64,000 bases of DNA from Pseudomonas mandelii (GTDB taxonomy: Bacteria; Pseudomonadota; Gammaproteobacteria; Pseudomonadales; Pseudomonadaceae), in contig NZ_LT629796.1 of assembly GCF_900106065.1 (NCBI RefSeq), positions 5,177,501-5,241,500 on the forward strand, in the 5' to 3' direction. Below, piece by piece: positions 1 to 7,956 of this stretch. The notes beneath the pieces are model-generated. The model saw only the letters and a program-made list of their open reading frames with translations, did no database searches and had not been told where the DNA came from. The position numbers were made by a program, and so were the translations under genes. Position 1 is the stretch's first letter. Every line of letters begins with the position of its first letter.

Positions 1-286
1 CTTCGCCGCTCAAGTGCGACAGTTGCCGATTGGCGAGGTAGTCGGTGGCCAGGCGCACCGAGGGTTCCAGGTAATCAATGGTTTGATCGGTCCAGATGCC
101 CAGGTCGTGAAACGCCCCGGCGATCTGCACGGCTTCGGAGGGCAGGCCTTCAATGCCGCTGATCGCGCGGTAGAAGTTCAGCACCCGGTAAATGTGATTG
201 CGATAACCCAACAAATCGGCACCGATCGCCAGGGCGTAGGACGTCAGTATTTCGTCGGTCACGGGGAATTCGAGAAGGGGGTTCAT
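1..286 (-). CDS. HD-domain protein, 3' part outside window
   Basis: The gene starts at the ATG whose complement is at 284-286 and runs off the left edge, so only about 95 N-terminal residues are visible. The protein shows an upstream His (RNHIYR, about residue 31) and an FHDLGIW motif at about residue 59. These are the metal-ligand signature of HD-domain phosphohydrolases. The substrate cannot be told from this fragment. It lies 12 bp downstream of the next gene on the same strand and probably belongs to one transcript with that gene and the Rrf2 regulator. The gene family is inferred from the HD motif alone. Confidence 0.7.
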   Translation of the reverse strand, partial: MNPLLEFPVTDEILTSYALAIGADLLGYRNHIYRVLNFYRAISGIEGLPSEAVQIAGAFHDLGIWTDQTIDYLEPSVRLATDYLANRQLSHLSGE

Positions 287-297
287 CGGTACGGACC

Positions 298-699
298 TCA
301 CGCGTCGCGCAACAGGTCATTGGCGTTGAGGATCTCGAAGGCGATCTCCGGGCGTTTCTCCAGGCTGCGGCGAATCGCGGCGGGGATCGACTGGCGGGTC
401 TTGCGGCACAAGCCCGGCAACTCGCCGAGGGTGATGCCGATGCCGCGCATGGTACGCACTTCATTGAAGCTGGGGACGATGTCCACACGGATGCCCAGTT
501 GTGCGTACATGCGGTTTTGCAAGCGTTCGAGGTCAGCCAGGCTTTCCAGGTTTTCCAGACGATCGAGCAGACGCTTTTCTTCCTGTCGGGTCAGAAACAG
601 GATGCGCACGTCCGCGCCCGGTGTTTCCAGCAACGGGTCTCGCCCGCAGATGCAGGCGCCGGGCGGGCAGGGTGAGCGGATCGGAGCAGAGGTCGTCAT
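298..699 (-). CDS. Conserved hypothetical protein with Cys-rich N-terminus
   Basis: The 133-aa product has no domain I recognise. Its N-terminus carries a compact cysteine segment, CPPGACICGRD, at residues 11-21 (Cys11, Cys16, Cys18), which could bind metal. The middle is charged and helical (TRQEEKRLLDRLENLESLADLE). No signal peptide or membrane segment is seen. It sits 33 bp after the Rrf2-type regulator and 12 bp before the HD-domain gene, all on the minus strand, so a three-gene operon is likely. The metal-binding idea is inference only. Confidence 0.6.
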   Translation of the reverse strand: MTTSAPIRSPCPPGACICGRDPLLETPGADVRILFLTRQEEKRLLDRLENLESLADLERLQNRMYAQLGIRVDIVPSFNEVRTMRGIGITLGELPGLCRKTRQSIPAAIRRSLEKRPEIAFEILNANDLLRDA

Positions 700-732
700 G
701 GGCCTTAATCATAGAGCGCCCCAGACGAATCG

Positions 733-1302
733 TCAGTCGGAAATATCGGTCACCGGGATGATCTGTTCGCCGTCGGGCTGAGTGCCGGTCACCGTTTTCC
801 TTTCCCGACGATCATTGATCCAGTTGTCCACCTGGGCGCCGAACTCGGCCGGGGCTTTACGTCCGACCCTGCGGGCAAGGTCGAGAATGGTCTGCTGGGC
901 GAGGGCGTCTTCCATGCGTTGCTGCGCGGTCATCATGACGGCGTGAACCGAGCAATGACCTTCCACTGCCCACGTCGGCGGGGAGCCTTCAAACAACGCG
1001 CAACGCCCACGGATATCACGGCAATCGAAGATGAGCTTCTGGCCATCAATGGCGTTAACGATGTCCAGCACGCTGATTTCGTCCGCCGGCCGCGCCAGTT
1101 TGAACCCGCCGCGCACGCCCTCGGTCGCGACCACCAGTTTGGCCTTGGCCAGTTTGGTGAAGATTTTCGCCAGGTAGTCCAGCGGCACGCCTTGCAGCTC
1201 AGCGAGGTCGCGCACGCTCGCCTCACGGCTGTCGCCGTAATCGCCTACCAGAAAAAGCAGGCAGTGAATGCCGTACTCAACGCCCGCACTGTAGAGAGAC
1301 AT
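733..1302 (-). CDS. Rrf2-family transcriptional regulator
   Basis: This 189-aa protein has the N-terminal winged helix of Rrf2 regulators (residues 1-75, with the SVRDLAELQGVPLDYLAKIF recognition region and the GGFKLARP wing). Three cysteines follow in the usual sensor region: Cys94, Cys101 and Cys117. In IscR, NsrR and RsrR such cysteines hold an Fe-S cluster that senses redox or NO. The C-terminus, about 50 residues, is longer than in minimal members. The start at 1302 has a GGAG ribosome site. It is divergent from the NADH-dehydrogenase-like gene at 1560, a common partner of redox-sensing Rrf2 proteins, so control of that gene is likely but inferred. Confidence 0.85.
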   Translation of the reverse strand: MSLYSAGVEYGIHCLLFLVGDYGDSREASVRDLAELQGVPLDYLAKIFTKLAKAKLVVATEGVRGGFKLARPADEISVLDIVNAIDGQKLIFDCRDIRGRCALFEGSPPTWAVEGHCSVHAVMMTAQQRMEDALAQQTILDLARRVGRKAPAEFGAQVDNWINDRRERKTVTGTQPDGEQIIPVTDISD

Positions 1303-1474
1303 GGTTATCTCCGACTGAAAGAGTCGCCAATGTTACCAGCCGATTGTCAGGGGTGCAACGAAGCATCGGCATGCCCTTGATCGCCTGTCTGTCCCGTGCT
1401 GCATATGGATAGAAGCTTGCGTCTGGATTGTCGAGGTATCTGAATGTGTGATGATAACCATCGATAGAAGGTCG

Positions 1475-1503
1475 TTGCGTCTTGTAACTCGGATCACTAT
1501 AGT
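1475..1503 (+). promoter_or_regulatory. Candidate sigma-70 promoter of the flavoprotein gene
   Basis: TTGCGT (1475-1480), 17 bp, then TATAGT (1498-1503) fits a sigma-70 promoter about 57 bp before the ATG at 1560. It lies in the 257-bp region shared with the divergent Rrf2 gene. Confidence 0.5.
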
Positions 1504-1559
1504 CGCCGTTGTCAGCTCGGCGACGAGTTCAGTCTTTGGTCTTCTTCGGAGTTAAAACA

Positions 1560-2765
1560 ATGAAACAGCACATTCTGGTCATCGGCGCAGGTTTCGGTGG
1601 CATGTGGACGGCATTGAGCGCCACGCGCCTGTTGGACATCCATGATCACAACCACGTAGACGTCACGGTACTGGCGCCTCAGGCCGAGCTGCGGGTGCGT
1701 CCACGCTTCTACGAGCCGAATGCTCATCAACTGGCGGCACCCCTTGGCGACCTGTTCGATGCCGTCGGTGTGAAGTTCATCAAGGGCGCAGCGCAATCCA
1801 TCGACGTGCAGCAAAAACAAGTCGGCTACACCGATGCATCGGGTGCCGAACAGGTGTGCAGCTACGACAAACTCGTTCTGGCCACCGGCAGCGGTCTCGC
1901 GTTACCCAACACTCCGGGCGTGGCCCAACACGCCTTTGACGTGGACCAGATTGAACAGGCGATACGCCTGGAAAACCATCTGAAATCCCTGGCCAACCTG
2001 CCGCAAAGCACAGCTCGAAACACCGTGGTTGTGGCCGGTGGCGGCTTTACCGGGATTGAAACGGCGACTGAAATGCCGGCGCGTCTGCGGGCCATCCTCG
2101 GCGAGGACGCTGACATTGAAGTGATCATTGTCGATCGCGGTGAAAAAGTCGGGGCGTCCATGGGCAGCGAAATCAGCCAGTCGATCGCCGAAGCCAGCAC
2201 TGAGCTGGGCGTGAAATGGCGCTTGAAGTCGTCGGTCGTTGCTGTCGATGAAAACGGTGTGACCCTGGCCGATGGCCAACGCATCGACGCCAAGACTGTG
2301 GTCTGGACCACCGGGGTGCGGGCAAGCTCGCTGACCGAGCAGATCCCGGCCGAACGCGACCACCTCGGTCGCCTGCACGTTGACGCCCACCTGAAAGTCA
2401 TCGGTCAGGACGACATCTTTGCCACCGGTGATGTGGCTTATGCCGCCGCGGATGACATCGGCAACTACGCCATGATGACCTGCCAACACGCGATCTCGCT
2501 GGGCCGTCATGCCGGCAACAACGTCGCTGCGCAAATCCTGGGCGTGGCGCCGAAGGCGTACAGCCAGCCCAAGTACGTTACCTGTCTGGATCTGGGCGCG
2601 TGGGGCGCGGTGTACACCGAGGGTTGGGATCGCCAGGTGAAACTGGTCAAGGAGGAAGGCAAATCGCTGAAGACCCAGATCAATACGGTGTGGATCTATC
2701 CGCCGGCCGCTGACCGCGCAACTGCGCTGGCGGCTGCGGACCCGATGATTCCGGTTGTGGCCTGA
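1560..2765 (+). CDS. NADH dehydrogenase-like FAD oxidoreductase (NDH-2 type)
   Basis: The 401-aa protein begins with a FAD-binding Rossmann motif, VIGAGFGGMW (residues 6-15). A second nucleotide-binding motif, VVAGGGFTGIE, lies near residue 157, and the second FAD contact TGDVAYA near residue 298. This two-Rossmann layout is that of pyridine nucleotide-disulfide oxidoreductases of the type-II NADH dehydrogenase (Ndh) branch, which pass electrons from NAD(P)H to quinone or another acceptor without pumping protons. The ATG at 1560 was chosen over an in-frame upstream start at 1509 because it gives the N-terminus expected for the family and follows a CGGAG site. Divergence from an Rrf2 regulator suggests redox control. 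The acceptor is not known. Confidence 0.8.
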   Translation: MKQHILVIGAGFGGMWTALSATRLLDIHDHNHVDVTVLAPQAELRVRPRFYEPNAHQLAAPLGDLFDAVGVKFIKGAAQSIDVQQKQVGYTDASGAEQVCSYDKLVLATGSGLALPNTPGVAQHAFDVDQIEQAIRLENHLKSLANLPQSTARNTVVVAGGGFTGIETATEMPARLRAILGEDADIEVIIVDRGEKVGASMGSEISQSIAEASTELGVKWRLKSSVVAVDENGVTLADGQRIDAKTVVWTTGVRASSLTEQIPAERDHLGRLHVDAHLKVIGQDDIFATGDVAYAAADDIGNYAMMTCQHAISLGRHAGNNVAAQILGVAPKAYSQPKYVTCLDLGAWGAVYTEGWDRQVKLVKEEGKSLKTQINTVWIYPPAADRATALAAADPMIPVVA

Positions 2766-2797
2766 TAAGCAGCTGTCTCGATAAGGCTGCCTGTATG

Positions 2798-2835
2798 AAA
2801 AATCCCGCTCAAGTCACCTTGGGCGGGATTTTTTT
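2798..2835. terminator. Rho-independent terminator
   Basis: AAATCCCGC and GCGGGATTT flank a short loop and are followed by a T run. It serves the flavoprotein gene, and A residues on the other side let it also serve the convergent gene ending at 2838. Confidence 0.85.
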
Positions 2836-2837
2836 AT

Positions 2838-3269
2838 TCAGATGCGGAAGGCTTGCCGGCCTACCAGCAACCATTTGCCGGACTTCTTTTGCCAGATCTG
2901 GAAGTTTTCGATTTCAGTCGGGACCACCTCGGTGCCCTTGATCGCCTGTGCCGAAAAATGATGACGAACCAGCGCTACATCACCCGAGACGGTGATGGTC
3001 TGGTTCTGCATTTCCAGGGTTTTGAAAGCGCTCTTGCCCGTTTCGATATCGGCGATGAAGTCTTTCTTGTCCTGGACCTTGCCGCTCGAGTGCCCGTAGG
3101 TCAGGTTCTCAGCAGTAAGCGCTTTCAGTTCGGGGATGTTCTTGTTGAGCATGGCTTGCGTCAGATGGTCCACCGCCTGCGCCACATCCTTCTCGCCCGG
3201 AGCAGGGGCTGCCATCACGTAGCCACTGAAGAGGCACAGAAAACCAATCAGCACTTTCACTTTTTTCAT
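2838..3269 (-). CDS. Exported NTF2-like (DUF4440/SnoaL-type) protein
   Basis: The 143-aa precursor has a clear signal peptide (MKKVKVLIGFLCLFSGYVMA, cleavage expected after AMA/AP near residue 21). The mature part has the pattern of NTF2-like proteins: an initial helix with AMLNKNIPELKALTAENLTYGHSSG, then strands ending in FQIWQKKSGKWLLVGRQA. DUF4440-type members are often annotated as steroid-isomerase-like, but no catalytic function can be assigned here. It is preceded by AAGGAA and faces the flavoprotein gene tail to tail across a shared terminator. Export to the periplasm is inferred from the signal sequence. Confidence 0.75.
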   Translation of the reverse strand: MKKVKVLIGFLCLFSGYVMAAPAPGEKDVAQAVDHLTQAMLNKNIPELKALTAENLTYGHSSGKVQDKKDFIADIETGKSAFKTLEMQNQTITVSGDVALVRHHFSAQAIKGTEVVPTEIENFQIWQKKSGKWLLVGRQAFRI

Positions 3270-3351
3270 GGGTAGTTCCTTGTTGTTATGAATTACTCAT
3301 CGGTCATCGTACAACCTAGCAGAAATTTAATGAATAGTGGCAATACGACGT

Positions 3352-3385
3352 GGCAAGACTTCTATGGGCTGATAGAAGTCTTGCC
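3352..3385. terminator. Perfect 14-bp hairpin after grxC
   Basis: GGCAAGACTTCTAT (3352-3365) and its exact complement (3372-3385) are separated by 6 bp. There is no strong T run on either side, so it may end the grxC transcript or only protect its 3' end. Confidence 0.5.
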
Positions 3386-3415
3386 GGTTAAAGGGAGGGG
3401 GTTTGGATTGCAGCT

Positions 3416-3667
3416 TCAGGCCAGCATCGATAGCAGGGCACCTTGACGGTCCAGTTTGGCCAGGTCGTCGAAGCCTCCGACATGCGTGTCACCGATGAAT
3501 ATCTGCGGCACGCTGCGACGACCGCTGCGGGTGAGCATTTCCTGGAATTTTTCGGGGTCCGATTGAACATTGATCTCTTGGCTGGCGATGCCTTTGCTGG
3601 CCAGCAGCGCCTTGGCATTGCGGCAATAAGGGCAGGTGTCGGTGGTGTAAAGCGTCACAGTGCTCAT
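3416..3667 (-). CDS. grxC: Glutaredoxin 3 type
   Basis: This 83-aa protein is a dithiol glutaredoxin. The active-site CPYC is at residues 12-15, the TVP-equivalent cis-proline region is at RRSVPQIFIGDTHVGGFDDL, and the GG of the glutathione site is present. It reduces protein disulfides and glutathione mixed disulfides in the cytoplasm. Length matches GrxC of gamma-proteobacteria. A GAGGAG site precedes the ATG. It is the second gene after the AhpD-like gene (30 bp gap), so the two are probably co-transcribed as a small peroxide/thiol unit under the divergent AraC regulator. A second grxC elsewhere in the genome (next to secB) is usual in Pseudomonas, so the symbol denotes type rather than unique identity. 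Confidence 0.85.
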   Translation of the reverse strand: MSTVTLYTTDTCPYCRNAKALLASKGIASQEINVQSDPEKFQEMLTRSGRRSVPQIFIGDTHVGGFDDLAKLDRQGALLSMLA

Positions 3668-3697
3668 GGGGTGTACTCCTCGGGTCAGACATCCGCC

Positions 3698-4216
3698 TCA
3701 AGCATCGATGGCAGGGAAGTCGATGTCGGTCAGGGCCAGGTTGTTGAGGTAGTTGGTCAGTGTCTGCGAGGCAATGTGGGCGACCACCTCGATGATCTTG
3801 GCATCGGTGATGCCGGCTGCACGCGCCGCTTCAATCTGCTCGTTACTCAGGTGGCCGCGACTTTCGGTGATTTGCCGGGCCAGCGTGGCAAATGCGTTGA
3901 GTTGGCCGTGTCGAGCACTGACGATGTCTTGCGCGGACAGCCCGGCCTTGCCGGCAAATACGGTGTGCGCCGCCAGGCAGTAGTCGCAACCGTTGACCTG
4001 CGAAGTGGCCAGAAAGATGGCTTCTTTTTCAGGGGCGCTCAGGGATGTTTTGCCCAAGGCCACCGACTGTTGCAGATAGGCCGACAGGACGGCGGGGGCA
4101 TGGGCCAGCGTCTTGAAGACGTTGGGCAAGAAGCCGATTTTTTTCTGCACGCCTTCCAGCAGCGGGCGAGTGGTGTCGGTGGCGTGTTCAAGGTTCAGGG
4201 GGGCGATGCGGCTCAT
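3698..4216 (-). CDS. AhpD-like / carboxymuconolactone decarboxylase family protein
   Basis: The 172-aa protein has the AhpD-type active site Cys77-x2-Cys80-x3-His84 (CDYCLAAH), preceded by an EKEAIFLATSQVNG helix. Family members with this CxxC are peroxidase-associated thiol enzymes (alkylhydroperoxidase D-like). Carboxymuconolactone decarboxylases without the redox pair use the same fold. The ATG at 4216 has a GGAG site; an in-frame start seven codons upstream lacks one. It heads a two-gene unit with grxC and is divergent from an AraC regulator, an arrangement that fits regulated detoxification of an electrophile or peroxide. The true substrate is unknown. Confidence 0.82.
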   Translation of the reverse strand: MSRIAPLNLEHATDTTRPLLEGVQKKIGFLPNVFKTLAHAPAVLSAYLQQSVALGKTSLSAPEKEAIFLATSQVNGCDYCLAAHTVFAGKAGLSAQDIVSARHGQLNAFATLARQITESRGHLSNEQIEAARAAGITDAKIIEVVAHIASQTLTNYLNNLALTDIDFPAIDA

Positions 4217-4352
4217 GTTGAGACTCCGTCGATTCAAGCGCGGTATGCGCTGGGTACGGGGTCCATGCTATGGATCTGCGCTGGCGTTGAGGGTGCAAAT
4301 CGTCGAGGATATGCGACAGATCGTCCAGATATGTTCCCCGGGGAGTCGTTCC

Positions 4353-5183
4353 ATGGATCGCTTGTCCACCTTGCTCACGCATTTCGGTGTCAGTGCCGGC
4401 ACTTTCCACAGTGGCGATTTTTGCGGCGTCACGTCCTTCGATGGCGACCAGGCCACCGGACACCTGCATTTGCTTCAGACTGGCGAACTGACGCTCAAAC
4501 TGGCTGATGAGCGAGTCCTGCAGCTCAATGAACCGACGCTGATTTTTTTCCCGCGACCTTATCGTCACCGCTTGTTCGCCAGCGAAGCGTCGGGCACTCA
4601 ATTGGTGTGCGCCTCTCTGGAGTTCGACGGTGGGGCGGGCAACGCCCTGGCGGCCGCGCTGCCTGAATACCTGGTGCTCAAACTCGACAGCATCCCGACC
4701 CTGGCCGGCACGCTGGACTGGCTGTTCAGCGAGGCGTTCGGCGGCATTTGTGGTCGCGAAGCGATGATGGATCGGCTGTTCGAACTGCTGGTGATTCAGT
4801 TGTTGCGGCACATCCTGACCAGCCGTGACCAGACGCCCGGGATGATGGCCGGTCTCGCCGACCCACGCCTGGCGCGCCCCTTGAGCCTGATGCACGACGC
4901 GCCCGGCAAGGCCTGGACCGTGGCCGAACTGTCGGCGGCAGCCAATATGTCCCGGGCCAGTTTCGCCGACTACTTTCGCTCGGTGGTGGGGCAGACGCCG
5001 GTCGACTATCTGGTGAGCTGGCGGATCAGCCTGGCGCAGAAACGCTTGCGTGAGGGCAAGTCCATCGCGCTGATCGCCGATGAAGTCGGCTACGAAAGCC
5101 CCTCGGCGCTGGCCCGGGCGTTTCGTCGTAAAACCGGTGCCAGCCCGCGCGAGTGGTTGCAAGACGCCAAACGCCCGCGGTGA
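4353..5183 (+). CDS. AraC-family transcriptional regulator (cupin_6 type)
   Basis: The 276-aa protein has an N-terminal cupin-like effector domain (residues 1-150, with the FFPRPYRHRL motif) and a C-terminal pair of helix-turn-helix motifs (WTVAELSAAANMSRASFADYF and ALIADEVGYESPSALARAF). It is the AraC subclass usually divergent from an oxidoreductase or carboxymuconolactone-decarboxylase gene, which is exactly the context here. The ATG at 4353 follows GGGGAG. The frame stays open upstream to 4113 but that part overlaps the neighbouring gene antisense and is not coding. It probably activates the AhpD-like/grxC unit. Confidence 0.85.
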   Translation: MDRLSTLLTHFGVSAGTFHSGDFCGVTSFDGDQATGHLHLLQTGELTLKLADERVLQLNEPTLIFFPRPYRHRLFASEASGTQLVCASLEFDGGAGNALAAALPEYLVLKLDSIPTLAGTLDWLFSEAFGGICGREAMMDRLFELLVIQLLRHILTSRDQTPGMMAGLADPRLARPLSLMHDAPGKAWTVAELSAAANMSRASFADYFRSVVGQTPVDYLVSWRISLAQKRLREGKSIALIADEVGYESPSALARAFRRKTGASPREWLQDAKRPR

Positions 5184-5210
5184 CCACCCCCGTTGGTCAA
5201 GCACGTTCCC

Positions 5211-5300
5211 TGTAGGAGCGAGCCTGCTCGCGAAGAGGTCGGCACATCCAACATCGATAGCGCCTGACCCACCGCTTTCGTGAGCAGGCTCGCTCCCACA
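5211..5300. repeat. REP pair (inverted), type GGAGCGAGCCTGCTCGCG
   Basis: TGTAGGAGCGAGCCTGCTCG on the left is mirrored by its complement ending in CTCCCACA on the right, about 45 bp apart. This is a paired REP element of the Pseudomonas type, between two genes. Confidence 0.85.
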
Positions 5301-5372
5301 GGTTGGGTGGGCGTGAGATAGACTCATCTACGGGCACCGAACCGTGGGAGTGACACCTGTGGCGCAATTCAA

Positions 5373-6593
5373 ATGGACTCACTGATCACCGCCGCAGCGC
5401 ACGCACTCGCGGCGGGCGATCCCCTCGGTGCGCTGAACCGGGTTGCCTTGCGCGACGATGCCCCTGCGCTGGCGCTTCGCGGCATCGCCATGGCGCAATT
5501 GGGCGATCTGGTCCGGGCCAAGGCGTTGGTGCGCAGCGCCGCACGCGCCTTCGGTCCGAAAGCGCCTGTGGCCCGGGCGCGGTGCGTGGTCGCCGAGGCC
5601 GAAATCGCCCTGGCTTCACGGGATCTCGGCTGGCCGGTGAAGGCGCTCGAAGCGGCGCGAGTGACCTTGCAGGCGCATGGCGATGGCGCGAATGCGGCCC
5701 ATGCGCGGTATTTGCAGGTTCGACGTTTGTTGTTGATCGGGCGTCTGGATGAAGTCGACCGTTTGCTCGCCGAGCTCGACCCCGCACCGCTGCCGCCGGC
5801 ATTGCGCGTCGTTCATGAATTAGTGGTGGCCGGGATCGCCGTGCGGCGACTCGAAACAAGAAGGGCGCGGTCTGCGCTCGAAAGGGCCGAACGTGCGGCC
5901 TCAGACGCCGGTATTCCCGCGCTCACCGCCGAGGTTGAACACGCCGCTCAAGTCCTCGACACGCCCGCTGCGCGACTGATTGCCCGGGGTGAAGAACGCC
6001 CCCTGCGGCTGGATGAGGTGGAAGCATTGCTGAGTTCACCGTCTCTGGTCGTCGACGCGTGCCGATGCGGCGTGCGCGGCGCGGGGATGTCGGTGTCCCT
6101 GGCCAAACGACCGGTGTTGTTCACCCTCGTGCGGGCGTTGGCCGAAGCCTGGCCCGAGGATGTGGCGCGGGAAACACTGATCACCCAGGCCTTTCGCCAG
6201 AAGCTAACCGATGAATCTCATCGCGCCAGACTGCGCGTCGAAATCGGTCGGCTTCGCAAAGCGCTGAAACCCCTGGCCGGTATCAGTGCGACGAAACGCG
6301 GGTTTGCGCTGCAACCAGAGAGTGCTGATGACGTTGTCGTACTGGCGTGGCCCGTCGAAGAGCCCCAGGCGGCGCTGCTGGCCTTCCTGGCCGACGGCGA
6401 ATCGTGGTCGAGTTCGGCGCTGGCCCTGGCGCTGAAGGCCAGTCAACGCACGGTGCAACGGGCCCTCGATTCGCTGGCAACCGCCGGCAAAGTGCAATCG
6501 TTTGGTCGCGGGCGCGCCCGACGCTGGATGACGCCGCCGCTGCCTGGATTCGCGACGACTTTGTTACTCACAGCTTGGGTGCCGGGTGACTAG
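5373..6593 (+). CDS. TPR-like / winged-helix regulatory protein
   Basis: The 406-aa protein is Ala- and Leu-rich. Residues 1-190 form short helical pairs like TPR units. Residues about 230-315 look like a winged helix (EDVARETLITQAF ... RARLRVEIGRLRKAL ... ATKRGFAL), similar to the DNA-binding part of OmpR/BTAD-type regulators. The last 70 residues hold another helix-turn-helix (SSSALALALKASQRTVQRALDSLATAGKVQSFGRGRARRW). No catalytic motif is seen. It lies 35 bp before the beta-propeller gene on the same strand and may control it. The regulatory role is inferred from the two HTH-like regions. Confidence 0.6.
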   Translation: MDSLITAAAHALAAGDPLGALNRVALRDDAPALALRGIAMAQLGDLVRAKALVRSAARAFGPKAPVARARCVVAEAEIALASRDLGWPVKALEAARVTLQAHGDGANAAHARYLQVRRLLLIGRLDEVDRLLAELDPAPLPPALRVVHELVVAGIAVRRLETRRARSALERAERAASDAGIPALTAEVEHAAQVLDTPAARLIARGEERPLRLDEVEALLSSPSLVVDACRCGVRGAGMSVSLAKRPVLFTLVRALAEAWPEDVARETLITQAFRQKLTDESHRARLRVEIGRLRKALKPLAGISATKRGFALQPESADDVVVLAWPVEEPQAALLAFLADGESWSSSALALALKASQRTVQRALDSLATAGKVQSFGRGRARRWMTPPLPGFATTLLLTAWVPGD

Positions 6594-6628
6594 GATCCAT
6601 CTCACCACCCAACGAAGAGGATGCAACC

Positions 6629-7261
6629 ATGAAGCAATCATCTGCCGAGATCATTCACGAATACGGACCTTTTCCGGGCGTCGACGCCGTGCATGGCGTT
6701 TCTTATGACGGCGAGCATGTCTGGTTCGCCTCCGGAGAAAAACTCAACGCCCTCGACCCTGTAAGCGGTAAGACGCCTCGTTCCATTGATGTCGCCGCGC
6801 ATGCCGGAACAGCCTTTGACGGCCGGCACCTGTACCAGATCGCCGAGGATCGCATTCAGAAGATCGATCCTTCGAATGGTCGTGTACTCGGCACCATTCC
6901 GGCGCCCGGCGGTGGGGGCGACTCAGGGCTCGCCTGGGCTGAAGGCACGCTTTGGGTGGGCCAGTATCGCGAACGCAAGATCCATCAAATCGACCCCGAC
7001 ACCGGCAAGATTCTTCGCACGATCGAGTCCAACCGGTTCGTCACCGGGGTGACCTGGGTGGAAGGCGCGCTCTGGCACGGCACTTGGGAAGGTGAGGAAG
7101 GTGAATTGCGGCGAGTAGACCCGAACACCGGCGAGGTGCTGGAAAGCCTCACGCTACCAACCGGTGTCGGCGTGTCAGGGCTTGAGTCCGACGGTGCGGA
7201 CCGATTTTTTTGCGGCGGAGGCAATAGTGGAAAGGTGAGGGCCGTTCGTCGGCCCGCCTGA
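6629..7261 (+). CDS. Small beta-propeller (SMP-30/glutamine-cyclotransferase-like)
   Basis: The 210-aa protein is built of about five repeated blades with motifs of the form LxALDPxSGK, IQKIDPSNGRVLG, IHQIDPDTGKILR and LRRVDPNTGEVLE, each followed by W-E-G-x-LW. This is typical of six- or seven-bladed propellers of the Vgb/glutamine-cyclotransferase type, but the chain is short for a closed propeller. No signal peptide is present. The start has GAAGAGGA upstream. It follows the HTH gene closely. A catalytic function is not evident. Confidence 0.65.
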   Translation: MKQSSAEIIHEYGPFPGVDAVHGVSYDGEHVWFASGEKLNALDPVSGKTPRSIDVAAHAGTAFDGRHLYQIAEDRIQKIDPSNGRVLGTIPAPGGGGDSGLAWAEGTLWVGQYRERKIHQIDPDTGKILRTIESNRFVTGVTWVEGALWHGTWEGEEGELRRVDPNTGEVLESLTLPTGVGVSGLESDGADRFFCGGGNSGKVRAVRRPA

Positions 7262-7263
7262 TC

Positions 7264-7533
7264 CTAAAACGTGAATTGACGCGAAGACCGAGGCGCGCTC
7301 TGGGCCAATTCGATCTCCAGCAGGTGTTCAACCAACACGTCATTGAGGAACCGGAATTGATCGTTGAGCCCGACCACTTCATTGTTGAAGTGGTTCGCGG
7401 CTGCCGGTATCAGCAATGCCTCGAAGTTTTTGTCGAACACCAGTGACAGCTCTTTGCGAGAGACGAATGGCTGCGAATAGAAGTTGCTGCCGAACACCGG
7501 GAAGCTTACGCAAAGGCTAATGGCGTGGATCAT
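7264..7533 (-). CDS. Hypothetical 89-aa protein coupled to a membrane peptide
   Basis: The product starts MIHAISLCVSFPVFGSNFYS, a moderately hydrophobic stretch, and continues with an amphipathic segment ending in a basic, Ser-rich tail. I do not recognise the family. The ATG (complement at 7531-7533) overlaps the stop of the 30-aa gene upstream by the ATGA arrangement and has a GGAGCG site. The two small genes are therefore translationally coupled. It converges with the beta-propeller gene, with only 2 bp between the stops. Confidence 0.6.
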   Translation of the reverse strand: MIHAISLCVSFPVFGSNFYSQPFVSRKELSLVFDKNFEALLIPAAANHFNNEVVGLNDQFRFLNDVLVEHLLEIELAQSAPRSSRQFTF

Positions 7534-7622
7534 AATCTGCGCTCCTTGGCGAGGACGATGTAGGAAAAGACAGTCAGCGTAACGGCCGTCAGGGCCAGGC
7601 AGGTCAGCAGATGGATCAACAT
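7530..7622 (-). CDS. 30-aa single-pass membrane peptide
   Basis: This short gene encodes 30 residues: one hydrophobic helix (LLTCLALTAVTLTVFSYIVL) followed by a basic end, AKERRL. A strong GGAGGGG ribosome site lies 6 bp before the ATG at 7622, and its TGA overlaps the next ATG (ATGA). Size and topology resemble small accessory subunits of membrane complexes such as KdpF or CydX, but no partner complex is nearby, so the role is unknown. The strong ribosome site and coupling are the reasons to call it real. Confidence 0.55.
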   Translation of the reverse strand: MLIHLLTCLALTAVTLTVFSYIVLAKERRL

Positions 7623-7748
7623 GATTTTCCCCTCCGGTGTGGGCTTTTGCCTTGGGATGGGTTGATCCTGCGCCTGGCGGTTTTTTAGCGGAAGGCAATC
7701 GTCGCGATGGTGAGTATCGACGCCGTTGATGGTGATCTTCAGGGCCCC

Positions 7749-7840
7749 ATCGCGAGCAGGCGCGCTCCCACAGGGATTGGCGTCGTTCGCAAGCCTGTGT
7801 TTCACCACCAGACCACTGTGGGAGCGAGCCTGCTCGCGAT
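7749..7840. repeat. REP pair with extended arms
   Basis: ATCGCGAGCAGGCGCGCTCC and the mirrored GGAGCGAGCCTGCTCGCGAT face each other. Outside them CAGGGCC and GGCCCTG extend the inverted repeat. It fills much of the gap 7623-7956, which has no other gene. Confidence 0.85.
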
Positions 7841-7956
7841 GAGGCCCTGGAAAACACCACCAGCTCCAAGCGAACAAACCCCGCCACCTATACTCAAATA
7901 AACAGTCCTTTGAACACCGGACATACCGTCCGGGGAACACTGTAGGAACCGCGATC

